Notes under the pieces: model-generated
The model's input: only the letters and a program-made list of their open reading frames with translations
The model's database searches: none
What the model was told of the DNA's origin: nothing
Made by a program: the position numbers and the translations under genes
Assembly (NCBI GenBank): GCA_018389105.1
Contig: JACATO010000321.1
Location: 802,501 to 866,500 of the forward strand
Length of the DNA: 64,000 nt
Direction of reading: 5' to 3'
Origin: Nautilus pompilius
Lineage: Eukaryota; Mollusca; Cephalopoda; Nautilida; Nautilidae
In this document: piece after piece, positions 34,560 through 47,400 of the stretch
Layout of the letters: each line of letters begins with the position of its first letter
Position numbering within the stretch: the first letter of the stretch is position 1

Positions 34560-36000
34560 GATGACTCTCTTGTTATACTGGATTCTCTTTCCTGCAGTTC
34601 ATCTTTCTTCATGGTATTCATTACCTTCCCACCTGCTTTACTCGATGGTTGTTTGCTGATGCTAGCAGCTCAGTAAGGTGAGCTTTAGCTTTGCTCTTTA
34701 ATTCCTCAGATAACAACAGCTGGTGGCTTGGATCAAGGAAGATTGCAATGAGAAAAGTGTTATTTAACAAACAGGAATTTGTCCCTTTTTTCATTAAGTC
34801 CAGCAGGCTCTCTGAGGAAAGTATTGGCACTTCTGGGGTTTTTCTGACATTTTTGGCATTTGCCATAAAAGTCCTCCATTGTCAACGTTCTGTTGCTATT
34901 TTTGCTGCTGCGAGGAAATGGATATCTGTTTAATGGTGTTCCACATGGGATCCATGATAAAAACCTGAAAATCTGATGCTGACATAATCCTGGCATAATT
35001 GCTTCAACTTGAGCGAGCTCTCAAACATGTCAAAGCTTGAGCGCCATCTTGTCTGAGGTAGGTTTCTTAAGTTTCAGTTTCTTATGAATAACCATGCAAA
35101 AAGTGGACTGGGTCTTAAAATCAGCCCGGGCATCCTTCACCTACCAGGTCGGCCAATTATACATTAACATGTTGCTTATCTGTGAAAATAGACAAAATGC
35201 TATAGCTATACTTCCACTGCTTAATAATTATAATGACGCAACAGGGGCGACCTTTTGATATTTAGCGGGGAATCCCTGGGGGTGGTGGCAGGAGTTTTCC
35301 GGGACAATTTTGTTTATCCAGCCAAACGGCCCATTTTTTACCCTGGGGCCCCAGCCCACCAGGCATTGCCCAAATGCCTTTTTGGCCAGTCCGCCTCTGA
35401 CCATGCACATCTGAGTTCTCAGTTTGTTTCTTTTTTTGCAGACAGATTTTAAGAACTGTAAGAGCAATTCTCGAGATGCTGGGATGTATGCTTTTCTCTA
35501 ATTTCTTCCATAGCTATAGTACACACTGCAGTCTCACCATCTTTTACAAACTGGATACTATCACTAAAAACTGACTGATCCAAATGTGTTGCACAGTCAA
35601 ACTTCACTTATTATTTGATATACTGTTGAATGTCATTGGTGACATGACAGTTTCTTCTTATTATTATCAGTGTTAACACAAATATTGTAACATAAACCTC
35701 CAAGAATTGGATCAGTTATCTTTCAGAGTTTTCCTTTAAGCTGAAAGGTTTTCCATTCACTGTCACTAATTCAACACAAACATTTAAAAGACACTCTTCA
35801 TCAATTTTCACTTTCACTTTTACTTGTCCGAAGACGGTCCAAAGTTTTCTGCTTCTGGGCTACTTTTCAAATGGCTACCTGATAGACTTTTTATTTCTTT
35901 CCTTTCTGCTGCATTCTCTTCACTGAGGATTTTGAATTCTTTTTGCATGGAACTGCTGAATGCGTCTTTCCAAGTTGGCGACATGATATAATGGTGGCTT
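34560..36000 (-). mobile_element. hAT transposase relic, ZBED-like, interrupted
   Basis: Minus-strand pieces run in family order from high to low coordinates. About 35985-35830 gives MSPTWKDAFSSSMQKEFK and a Ser/Glu-rich linker. About 35815-35740 gives KVKVKIDEECLL and CVELVTVNGKPFSL, a phrase I associate with BED-finger hAT transposases. About 35600-35465 gives VFSDSIQFVKDGETAV. About 35060-34990 gives a decayed RWSS-type stretch ending LKLKQLC. 34866-34621 keeps 81 open codons containing LLNNTFLIAIFLDPSHQLLL. Stops and frame changes separate the pieces, and a GC-rich insertion (35242-35399) splits the gene. Terminal repeats were not found. Confidence 0.75.
35242..35399. mobile_element. candidate small hAT-type element nested in the hAT relic
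   Basis: A GC-rich 158-bp patch begins CAGGGGCGACC and ends, in reverse complement, CAGAGGCGGACTGGCC, consistent with diverged hAT-type inverted ends. Flanking 8-mers (tgacgcaa and accatgca) match only partly, so the target duplication is at best decayed. It sits between two pieces of hAT transposase frame, which fits a later insertion. The phrase GCGGACTGGCC is one I recall from dispersed repeats of several animals; unverified. Confidence 0.45.
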
Positions 36001-36869
36001 TGCAGTCTGGGATCTGGTGCACTGAGACTAATCTTTCCTACAGTCAGTCATAACTGTTCCAGCATAAACAATGAAAACGAACTGTTAACCTCAGAGAGAC
36101 CAAAGCAAAAAGTTTATTAGCCAACCTTAACTAATGATACAAACATAAATCAGAAACAAACAGCTGGGTGCCAATGGGTGATGTGAACAAGGAATGGACA
36201 GGTACAACAACAGTCCAGAACTGGTCTCTAGAGAACGGTCAGTGGTCTTTCACATTTGGCTGGAATTGTCTGTTGAAGCTGGAGTTACTTTGAAGTAGTT
36301 CAGTCCTGTCTTCCTAGCAATGTTCTTGAATGACTGCAGATGGTCCATGACTCTCTGTGGCTGAACTTGCTTCATCTTGGATGCAAACTGATCTGTTATG
36401 GATTGAAACAATGGTGGCTCTCTTTAGCTCTTCTGCATTTTTATGCCCACAACAGAAGAATCTGGGATCTCCTCCATTGTTCAGAGATGACAGCAGACCA
36501 TGGGCTTGCAGTCTTTGGTTGAGGGTGCTACTCTCACACGCACCGGTCAAAACTGTCCGTAGTCAGCCAGCCAACCTCAGGGGAGATTTGATTAAGGATT
36601 CTCTTCACAAGTCCTCTCATGTCAACTGCAGGGGTCAAGGTTCTAGCTAATTATGGTTGAATGAAGCCCTAGCCCTGCCTTAACACAAACAGCCAAACTG
36701 TGAACCAGGTGATGTCTTTAATTGGTTTGGTTAACACTCGGTTTAGAGAAGAAAGGTGATTTCCAGTACGGTTGGACCACCTGCTGTGGCTGGAGTTTGT
36801 TTTCAGACTTAAAACTTTTAAAGAAATAGGAATGCATGAAATATTTTTTTTTTCCTTTATTTTAACCTC
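36001..36869. other. Unrecognised stretch between two transposon relics
   Basis: Slightly GC-richer than the window average, without a coding frame I can assign. It may be decayed transposon interior or terminal sequence belonging to either neighbour, but no repeat ends were identified. Confidence 0.35.
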
Positions 36870-37300
36870 CTACAGAAAGTGAGAATCAGATAAACTCTTC
36901 TCTTCAAAGACATCAGGCAATTTCCGTTTCCGTGATATGGTTGGGCACTGCCTGATGCACTCTTTTTCTACACATGAAGCAGAAATGCCACAATGGACCA
37001 CCACAAAGTTCTCTACTCCCAATTCAGTGGCTTTTTGTTTTGCTTTTAATCTCACTTGAATGATGCTAAGTCCACGACATGTGGCACACACTGATAATAT
37101 ATACTCTTCTAACCTGTCAGTGTTTTTTTTTTTCATTTGTGTGTGCACCCACAATTTGCCTTCTTCCTTTTCTTCTTCGTCTTGCATAGAGCATCATTTG
37201 CTGTATACCATTCCTAGACACATTTTTCACTAATACCATACTTATGACGAGCAGTCATATTCCCTCCATTTACCTCCTGCTGTTTAGGGTCGAGGTGATA
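36870..37300 (-). mobile_element. pogo-like transposase N-terminus (CENP-B-type DNA-binding part)
   Basis: On the minus strand, about 37280-37190 gives NMTARHKYGISEKCV followed after one stop by EWYTANDAL, the first helix-turn-helix region. The open frame 37187-36870 then gives WVHTQ, CRGLSIIQVRLKAKQKATELG, VENFVV and TISRKRKLPDVFEEKSLS. This matches the usual order of pogo/Tigger-type transposases (a WV..QR.NGRG.S..QIR.KA motif, then the RTT.SQKLP.D.EEK region). The catalytic DDE domain is absent; the frame ends at a stop and is followed by an AATAAA-like sequence and an A run (about 36865-36841). It may be a truncated element or a retroposed fragment. Confidence 0.7.
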
Positions 37301-40300
37301 TGACAGGTGACATTTTGAAAATGAAAAGGGGTTTTTTAATACTCACAATTAAGATCAAGGAGGTGGTAGCTTGTTATTGACTGGATGATTAAGCATACTT
37401 TAATGAACAACAAACACTGGTCCTACTGAAAAATACAACTGTGTTCTCCAAGTAGCACATTTTATTTTTTTTTCAATATTGAGAAATTCTAAAGTTATCC
37501 ACATATTAGTCATATTAGTCAATTTGGATTATAACCTGGAAACTCTGGTATTCATTCTGGACAGAACAGATTTACGTGCTACACTATTTTTGGTTCTTTT
37601 CTGTTGCATGGGGTGATAACAGCAAGAGAATGTTGATGGTGAGTGCACATGTGATGAGTAATGGTACATTCTTGACATGGTGTCACTGTTGAAAGTCTTT
37701 TAAGTTACACTGCCACAGCAGTAACATTTAGTTCAGTGAACATTGCAACCATATTGGCTGTGGACCTGGGAGATAGATGGAAACCTTTGGCAGTCTGTTG
37801 ACTCTGACCACACAATCTGAACGGACTACCAGACCTATCTGCTTTTGGTATGGTGATAGTACACTAGTTATCCGTCCATCTAGACATTTGATATATACAT
37901 AATTATGCCTGAAATATGTAAATTTCGGTAAGATATTTCACTTATGGGGGTTGGTCAGATTAATGTGGCAGAGAACTAGTGCAAGGAAGATTCAGCTGGG
38001 TACTTTGACACTAGTTGCAGTGAGGTAGGGCTTTAAAAATTCTGCTATTATCTAATTCTCTGAATTTAAATTGTTTTACTAAAGTTCCATTTTAGGCAAA
38101 AAAAGATCTATATTTTGTTAGTTTTTTGGTAGCAGAATCATCCGTGATGTAGAGAGAATGTTTTTGAGAGTGACATTTGGAAAGGAATGAAGAGTCGGAG
38201 AAATAGAAAATTATACGAAGATTCTTACATGCTCATACTTAATTTTTTGAGAATTTCTTCTATGTGAAGAAAACAGAATTTATAAAAAAAAATTGACAAA
38301 AAAAACTGAACACTAATTCTTTCTTTGGTTTAGAGAACATTTTAAGAAAAGTTCTATTAAAGTAACTGACTGGAGGGCAACCGCTCCCTACTTATACCCC
38401 AGAGATGATAAACTCTCACCATCTTTTCTAGGTTTTGGTTCTATTAAAACACTAGTAATGGGTTCCCTTGAAAAAAGAATGCAAACTTACTAATAGTGGT
38501 AAATGATAATCTATAATTCTGTTAAATGAGTATTAAGATGACTAATCATCATAAAGTTGAATTTGTATTTTTTTTAAAAAAGAGCAGAAATTGTTGTTTT
38601 AACTAGGGTTATGTACATTAGAATATCAGTAAGGCCTCCACCTATTTGAACAAATCTCGGCATTCTAGACGACCCTCTGTTCAGTTAATTATGGTTATTC
38701 AAAAGAAAACTTATCTCTGTGATTTCAGTAAAAAGATTATTAAAAATATTAACTCTCTGAATAATTAAAACCATGGAAAACAACCACAATCATTTCACAT
38801 TAGAATTGAACAAAAGTCTCCATGTTCTTTCCAATCTTCATACTTTACACAATACTTTGTTGAAACAGCAGCAAGAGGCTATTTTGAAAGACAAATACAA
38901 GCTGCTGACTCAGGCATCACTTGATGAAAACCACATTAGTCTGACATCTGTACCGAACTGCCATGCTACTGCAAGCACCATGTTTAATTGTTAGCCATAT
39001 AATAAACAGGTGGGCCATCTCCAAAACTCTTCCATACCAAGGTATGTTTTCTGTAAGTAAACTATTAGAATCTGGATGTATTACAAAAAAAAAAAATGAG
39101 ACACAAAACAATACTGCTAAAACTTGTGCATCATTTGCTGGGCCTATTCCCTTTCTCATTAGACTTTGGCTATTATAAAAAGGTTTCTTTTAATCCACTT
39201 GCCCAAACTACTACTTATGTTTATGAAAAACAGTTTTGTGCAAGGACAATGTTTTCAGAATCTGCAGTGTGTGCAATGTATGTTATATGTTGGTATAGGC
39301 TCTTAAAGATATTTGTTGATCATGTTAGCTTTGACAAATTTTGCAGGCTGGTATTAACCTGGCCTGCAGATACAGACATCTGATAGGTTCAGAGCTTGTA
39401 TAGTGACTTATTTTGACCAGTCAACTTGCATAAAGTCCTGCATACCAGTGACCCTGGATTTTAGTTTTGTTTATTGCTGCCATGACTGACTTTATTTACT
39501 AATATCATTGTCATCATTATTTTTTTGTGTTTATTGTTATTTTTTGAGAATTTACTTAAATAAATGCATAATTAATTCTGTAGAACTGCTTCTGAACAAT
39601 GACTCAGTTTGTCTATGAATATTGGAAAACTAGGTGTACCAGTGCATCAACCACCATCAGTTGATGTTCGGTCTGAATGTCATAAGAGGCAGGCTCTAAT
39701 CTCCATCTCTGAAGCTTATCATTCTTCAGCAAGAAAACATAAAAGAAACTGAGCATTGGTCCATTATCAAAGTAAAATGACATCTTGTTAAATAGTGTTT
39801 CTACTTTTAGATAGCCTCAATGATAAAATCAACTTCTTTCTTAATAATGAGATACTTCGTTAACTCTCTTGTTCAATTCATTAATAAATGTCTCCCTTCA
39901 GTGGCTCAGAGAACTGGCTAGCTTCTTTAAGAGGAGAACATTTGGCTTTCACAAGAGAATGTATTTTATCTGAGAACCTTGCTATCCATTGACTATATCA
40001 TCATGTTCTTAATCATTACGCTGATTCATAATATCTTGCCCATCACTGCAAAGATCACAGAACACGCAGCCATGCACTATGGTGGTTATGCCCTTTTTAA
40101 ATATTGGTTATGCAGTGATGGAAAGATTGTAAGATGCCATAGAGATGCTTTTTGAGGTAGAATATCTAGACAGGCATTTGTATTGGCAATATTCTCATTG
40201 ATGGTCAAAGTTTTCATGATGTGTCTGTTCACAGTAACTCCACTCATTGCCTAGCTGGACCAGCAAGAGAGCCAGCAGAAATTGTAGCAAGAGTTGAACC

Positions 40301-41889
40301 AGACAGATGCTACTGCTGAGGACCTAGCAGAAGAGGATGATTTATATATGTTAAGTTACAAGTCACTTTGCGAGCTGGAGAAAACTGATGAACATGTTGT
40401 TTATTACTGCAGAAAAAGTACTTAGAGGACTTCTGATTAGTGATAGCCGAATACATAGAAGCAGATACATCTTCAGCAAGCCCAGTTTCATTAGATGAGT
40501 TGGCTGTAGCAGCATTGGTGGGTGGCAACGGATTATGGTAAAGGATTTAAGAGTTCTTTTGAACAATATCAAGAACCCTTGCTTGATCAAAGACCAGCCT
40601 CTAGGTTCAAAGTCAAGTTTCTAGTATGCATGATGGATAATACTTGATGAAGATCTAGATATAAATGAATCTCTGATACTTTATTTCCAATATTCATCTG
40701 CACTGACAGCTTGAAAGTTACAATTTTTGCTTAATGTATGAAGACCTAAAAGAAATCCATCAATGTCTCCCATTCTGTTGATGGCGAATTGCCAAAATTT
40801 ACTTGCAAACACTTTCATTTTAGGTTTTAAGTAGAGTTTCTGAAGGATAGCTATTGTATCCTCAAAGGTAGTACAGTCAACTATTACTAAGAGTTAAGTT
40901 CAAGAGACTCCACTGATCTGAGGAAGTTAGAAAACATGACATAGTCCATCGTTTAGCTGGATCAGAAGAGTTGGGGTTTTGTCAAACCTCTCAGGCCTTA
41001 GAAACTTCTCCATAACAGAGGAAATGAAGGATTTATATAGAAGATGGAAAAGTTAATAAAACATGGACAGGAAAAACCTGACTAAGGAAATAGATGGATC
41101 CTTTCATCAGGATGGTACTTTGTACATGAAAGATGTGTAACTCTATCATGGATTACCATATCTTCTGTGATGATCTACCCTACACAGTAATTCATTCTCT
41201 ACTATCTACTAGGGACAGGGTACAGAATGGTGAAATTGTTATTGGAACAGGAAACTATAAAATATTAGCAAAAAAAAAACAAACACAAAAACAGAACTTT
41301 AACAAAAGTGTTTCAGTTTTTTTGATAATTGATTCAGCATGAAGGTGAAATATACACCATAAAAGAAAGAAAAAAGACCTTGCAAACTAATTTCTTTAAT
41401 ACTATAATGAGTATGGAGAACTAGAATCAGATGCAAATGAAAAATTAGTAATGTAGTTTATTTGTATTTATAGTTTTTCCTTATAGAATTTTGCTATCAT
41501 GACCGACTTAAAATTCATTTGTCCGCTGTTTAGGGATTTACCTTTGTGCTAGTTGGGACAGCGTGTTACAATTGTCAATCATCTTGAGCTTGCATATTAA
41601 TATATAATTATTCAGATAAACATTGTGAACATGAACCGTTAAATGTATGCATTTGACATTATATTTACATAATATTTATACGCTGCAAAGCGAAACTTCA
41701 GAAACTATAGGACTTATTGGTATTACCATAATGCAAGACATAAAAAAGTAAACAAGGTAATAGTCTTAAATCAGAAAAATCTCTAGTTCCCAATATTATG
41801 GAATAAAACTTTAGCTATCTTAGTAGGATTTTCAGTCAGTCTCTCTTCTCTGGCAGAGTGCAGTCAAACTGAGAAGTTGCTAATGTCTC
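37301..41889. other. Long stretch without recognised content
   Basis: I found no convincing coding region, RNA gene or transposon end. Short frames (for example 38773-38994 plus, 39096-39383 plus) have no family likeness and are interrupted by AT-rich tracts. Several parts (39650-40900) read like decayed repeat or pseudogene sequence because open segments switch frame, but I could not name a source. Confidence 0.35.
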
Positions 41890-42240
41890 ATCCATCTTTA
41901 AGGTAACAAAAACAAACTGGAAATCACTGATCAGTCAGCTTTAATAAGAAAAATGATAGAATCACTCATTAAAGGTAAACTTATGGATTGCAGAGAAGAG
42001 GAAAATATTAAGAGATAGCTAGCATGGGTTCCAAAAGGAATGTTCTGGTCTTACAAATCATGGATGTGACTCTGATTTGAATGAGAGTAATGTGGTTGAT
42101 GCCATTTACCTGGTCTTTACTAAGATCTTTGATGCTCTCTACATCAATGCTTATTATGTTTTTAAAATTAAGAGCAAAAGAATTAATGGAAATTTTTTAG
42201 TGTGCTCTGGGGTTATTATCAAATAAGAAGTAACATAATG
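41890..42240 (+). mobile_element. LINE reverse-transcriptase fragment
   Basis: Plus-strand frames give a decayed reverse-transcriptase stretch: NWKSLISQL, then (after a frame change) QHGFQKECSGLTN and VVDAIYLVFTKIFDAL at about 42025-42150. The last two correspond to the QHGFRKGRSCLTN and VDVIYLDFSKAFD phrases around reverse-transcriptase motif A of CR1/jockey-group non-LTR elements. The first catalytic Asp of motif A has been lost (YLVFTK instead of YLDFSK). No ends or poly(A) tail identified, so this is an internal scrap of an old insertion. Confidence 0.7.
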
Positions 42241-44186
42241 CTTTAGATAGGCTCTACATCTTCATTCAATGATACTACAGTATTCCATCTTCTAGTTGTG
42301 TTTTTCAGGTAAAAGTCACCTTCACCTCTGACAGTTTCCTTTGTTTGCATGGTGGCAACATACAAAAATAGAACACTTTTGGGAAAAATCATTGTGACAA
42401 ATACTGTATGGAAGTATGTTCCATCTCTACTATCATCTTGTATATAAGATGTCAATCTTTGGTCATTTTGATAACATGTTGCATAGAACTGTTTCAGCCA
42501 TTTTCTTCTATTTTGAGAATATTTTATAATTTCATACCCAAAATTCAATCATATGAAATTGAAATCCAAACATCTTCATTTGTCATAGTGTTTTTTCCAA
42601 TGATATATTGAAGATATGCTTCACATCTCTGTTTGCTGCTGGTCTGATGACTATAAAGCATTCTTAAACTGGATAATATTTCAGCAGCAGGACAGGTGCT
42701 TTAAGTACATCATTTGTCATTAGGCGTATAAAAAAACAATACGAAAACATTCATCACAGAATCAATAGGAATAAATCATCTCTCTCTCATTTCACTTTTC
42801 AGCAATTTTCCTGTTTTCCTCACTAACATTTTTTTTGGTGCAAAAATTATAAAATAAACTTCTCACTGCTTGATCACAGTTCTATTTAATGTGTGTCTTT
42901 GTTTGTCTTAGAAACAATTAAACCACGTCCCGGGATTTTTTCTGTTTATTGCTGGCAGGGCTCAGTGCCAGGAGCTGTTGTGGCTGACCCTTTTTCTCAG
43001 ATCAGATGGGCTCTGTTTTCAAGGATGCTCTCTAACCTGAAAATTGACTACTAATGTTAATTATGCCTTGAATGGGTGGCATAAGTTTGAATCCTGGTTA
43101 GGACCAACTCTGTTTGGCATCGTGCCTCCTACTTCTTGATAAGAAATTTGTTTCTTGTAAACTGCATGTTTCGGTTTTGACACAGACTGTGTTGCAAGAT
43201 TTCTCCCCTTTCCTCTTCAAAAAGGAATCTCAAACATTTTGGTTTTTCACCGATTATCAGAAAGATGTAGCATGAAAAGATTGGGTAGCTATGACTTAAA
43301 TTTAATTAAGGCATATCATGCAAAACAAAAAATACTAATAAAAATTATTCTATGGTCTATTTTCCAAATATCTAAAAGCAGTTTCCATTTGTTTGTGAAT
43401 GGTTTCAGAAACATTATGAAAGACCAAAACATTTGGTCTTTTCTGCTGTCTGTGTTTATATTTGTCTCACCTATTAACCTGAAAGGATTATATGTTCTTC
43501 TCTAAAAAAAAATAACTCGCCATCATCTTCAGCCTGCTAGTAAAACCATGTTTGATACATGTTCATTGACTGGGCTAAAAAAACAGATGCAGAAATCTTA
43601 AGCTGATAGTGACGAAGTCCGTGCATCAGTGGACAGGAAATCGATTAAAAATGAGTACACATGGATCAGACAGCCAAATAAATCAACCTGGAAATATGTC
43701 ACTGACTCTGGAAAATGGATAACTAAATAAATTCAGCAGACTTTTTCAATGCTTCCTGAGTTTTTGGTCAATGGAATCTGTATCTATCAATCTGAGGAAA
43801 ATAATTAAAAAAAGAAGATTGAGTATTTCCCAACATCTCTGAACATTTTTTTTTTCCTTCTATAAATATACCTGACAGAATTTTGATGTTACCATAAATC
43901 TTAAAAATAATTTATTAAAAACTCAGCAATATTCCTAAAATAAAGAATTGAAAGTTTGAAATTGTTATAAACTTGTTTTCCTTTGTCAGTTTTGAGAAAG
44001 GAAGATGCCTTAATCTTTTTAAAAAATAGGTTTGTCAGAAACAAATTGTTCAGTATTTTTCTTTTTGTACAAGTCACTATTTATATTTCAGCAAATTTAT
44101 TATAATATTTCCTAGTTTTTAGAATTCTGAATACAATAATTTAAAAATTCAATTTCTGTAATTAAAAATGAAATTTAATTTATATA
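42241..44186. other. Spacer, possible continuing LINE decay
   Basis: No intact gene. The first few hundred bases may continue the LINE relic but carry no motif I can assign; the rest is AT-rich non-coding sequence. Confidence 0.35.
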
Positions 44187-44424
44187 CAGGGTGTCCGTAA
44201 AGTTACTATACAGTCTTACAAGTTACTGGTCGTTGTTTCAATGCCGGTACGATGACATTTCTCAGTTTGTCCAGGTACCTTTCTCCTGTAACAGTTCCGT
44301 CGAAGAACTGTGGACCCACAATTCCATCAGACGATATTCCTGCCCAGACAGTTATTCCAGGCTGGTTCAATTGGGACGTGATCGTAAACTGGTAAGACTG
44401 TATAGTAACTTTACGGACACCCTG
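44187..44424. mobile_element. miniature Tc1/mariner-superfamily element with 33-bp perfect TIRs
   Basis: A 238-bp unit flanked by TA on both sides (44185-44186, 44425-44426). The first and last 33 bp are perfect inverted copies beginning CAGGGTGTCCGTAAAGTTAC. The interior, read on the minus strand, is open and gives QLNQPGITVWAGISSDG, GPQFFDGTVTGERYL and LRNVIVPALKQRPV. These are the segment between the first and second catalytic Asp of a DDE_3-type transposase. It is therefore an internal-deletion derivative of a coding element. Perfect ends and an undamaged coding remnant indicate recent origin. Confidence 0.93.
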
Positions 44425-47400
44425 TATAATTTAAAGATCCTGTATATGAATTCTCACTCTGTATTTTAACCACTGATGATTTAAAAATTTTCTCATAATG
44501 CGATGCTACAAAAATTGACAATTGGCTTAAGTAGAAGTTGGTAAAATACCTGACAGGATAATTCTTTTACTGCCATACTTTACTTGGCCAAGTATTTGAA
44601 CGTGATTTCTTTCTGGTGAATTTCTAAATTTTCTTTTGTTGAAGGATTTTACTTCATTTGCAGAAAAATGGTAAAAATGGCAATTTTTTTTGTTGTTGTA
44701 TTATTCTGATGATGTCTCGACCATCCTAGAATCCATTTATAGAAATATCTAAAAAATAACATTATTTTCTCCAAAACGTGGCTATTCCTTACACCATGTG
44801 ACATCTAACTCTGACAATGGATACTGGTTTCAGTTGCAATGTGGCATATACGGTGCAGTAGCTAACTTCAATATTGGCAGAAAGGCATCAATTTTATTGT
44901 ATGAAAAACTTGGCAGGATTCCAGGCCTTTATACTGTAAAAAGTTGTTTGATGCAAAACAGAAACTGGTTATTCAATACAGCCTACAAAAACAGAGTACA
45001 TAAAAACTTGCCAGGTCATTAGAAGACAAAAGGAAAGGGAAGGGAGATTGTATACTATTGAAGAGTTTTAGATTCATATTGTTTTGTATGGATTACATGA
45101 ATTTTTCCCCACAAATTCTTTTGCATTTTTCTCACTTTTACAACATTTTGCATATGTTCCTGTTTGGAGAAAAGATATCACTGGAATGGTTCCAGTAATT
45201 GTTATAAAATTTTCAGGATCTGTTTAATACACATGGAGCTGTGATATAATCCAAAAACTATCCTCACAAGGGTGTAGAATATAGACACCTGGTTAAAGCA
45301 GTTCAAAATGGTAGTATTATTCTTTTGCAAGAATCTCAAATTTTTCACATCAACCTGAGAGACTTTTGTTTGTTTATTAAAAGGTACATCTGTGATATAG
45401 GCTAAACACAAAGTTGCCGACATTGAGAAACCTTTGACCTAGTCAAGTCTACTACTTTACTTGTCTGCCACTTTATATTTAGTTGCCATGGTAACCATTC
45501 AAAGTTATTTAGCTAAGAAAAATCAGCAATATATACTATCATATGACAATAGTTGTTTTCGTTTTTCCGGTATATTTTGAAAAGAAAAATTCTGAGGATG
45601 TTAACTAAACATTTGGAAGCATTCAGTGATTATCCCAACCAAATCATGAATTTTCATAGTGTTGCATTATGGGAAGTTTCCTAACCTATTGGCAGATAAA
45701 AAAACCAAACTCAAGTTACATACACAGCTGATTTAAATGTAATATAAATAAAAGAGAGAGAACCCTCTGATTTTTTTTAAAATTGTAACTCTTTATTTTC
45801 CTGTACTAAGAATAAGGCAGTTGTACAATTAATGTTTGACATATAAGAAAACAGAATTCTTAAGCAATCTCTGTTTTATATTTTAACTTTCTGAATGGTG
45901 CTATTATTTACTTTAAAACTGTTCCTAAACAGTGGGTTTTAGTACCTCTCAGACAAAATGTTTAAGGAGCCATCCAATTAGCACAAGATATACTTTTAAA
46001 ATATTTTTCTATTTTCTTTACTTTTTTCATATGAATCTCGTAAAGATGATAAATCTTGAGAGGAAAAAGTTATCAAATGATACAACATCATATGGTAGGC
46101 TAAACGCTGATGTTATAAAAAGTTGGAGTCAAATTCAAATTGGTTATACCTTAAATCTGATAGGTATAGTTAACTGTACTGTAAATAGTTCAGCTTACTC
46201 TCTCTAAATCAGTAATAACGTCAACATTAAGCAATGGCAAGTGATTTATTTAACATAGATGACTAAAGATTTTTCACCATCCTCTGTTAAAAAATTCCAT
46301 GATAAATAGCATTAAAAACATTGGTAAAGGAATAGGAAAATGTAATAACTATAACAGATACATTAAAACCTAACAAGTCAGAACTGTAGTCAGTTATGAA
46401 GAACACCCAGAAGCTGAGTATATAGCATAGACATCAACATACCATACAAGTTTAGAGAGTCTACTAATTTGGAGAGATTTTGAGATTTACCATATGGTGA
46501 TAGAAACTATGAGACACAGATACACGATTATTGGCATGAATGGCAGAACATTTTTTCTTTAAACCAGTCACGTATGTAATGTGAATCTGATTTTTACCTA
46601 ATGATAAGTTAGAAATTCTTCCCATAATGCAACACTATGAAAACTCACAGTTGGATTCTGATCACAGATTGCTTCCAGATCAATGCAGCAGTGAAATAAA
46701 ACAAAAACAAGTTTTCCTCACAAACCGAGATGAAGACGGCACCTCAATGTTTGAAATCTCCTATGCAATTTTATTTGTGTTTTCATACCAGTGACTGGGT
46801 CTAAATCATGTACTTTGCCTTAATGGCTAATAAAGAAAAAGGGGAAAGAGGTGGTTGCGGCTTTGTTTCCTGCTAAATCTTAATTGCTGCTGGATGAACG
46901 CTTCATTTACACCAAATAAGTGTGAATAATGTGCTGTACATAAGAATACGAAAATAAAGTGGTATTTCGATGAGTGTTATGTCAGCTTTAATTACTAAAT
47001 GGAAGGAAGCTTTCGCACCTGCTTTATTTGATTAGGTAAAATGCTACCTTCAGAAAATAACGAGAGGTTGGTCAAACATCTAGAAACTGATTACGTAAAA
47101 CCATTTTAAAAAAGAAATTGCAAATGTTTCACATGGCTACATTTTCAGTTATGATTTGAAAGTAAACTCTACTATAAATAATTAGTTCAGATAAATAAGT
47201 TAGGCAGGGATGGATAGGGTTGTAACCAGAAGTGTTGTTACTGCGAGGTGGACTTGAAATAAATCTTCAGAAACACAATCGGCAAATTCTGCAAGCAGGA
47301 ACAGGTGTCTGGTTCGTTGTCACAGCTAGCCAAAGGTGGTCCCACATCCATTATTTTATCTCATTTCAAAAGTGAAAATTATAATATTGTTTGTTAAAAT

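Noticed and set aside
39650-40900. Possible decayed pseudogene or transposon
   Set aside because: Open segments switch frame but no motif could be matched to any family, so no call is made.
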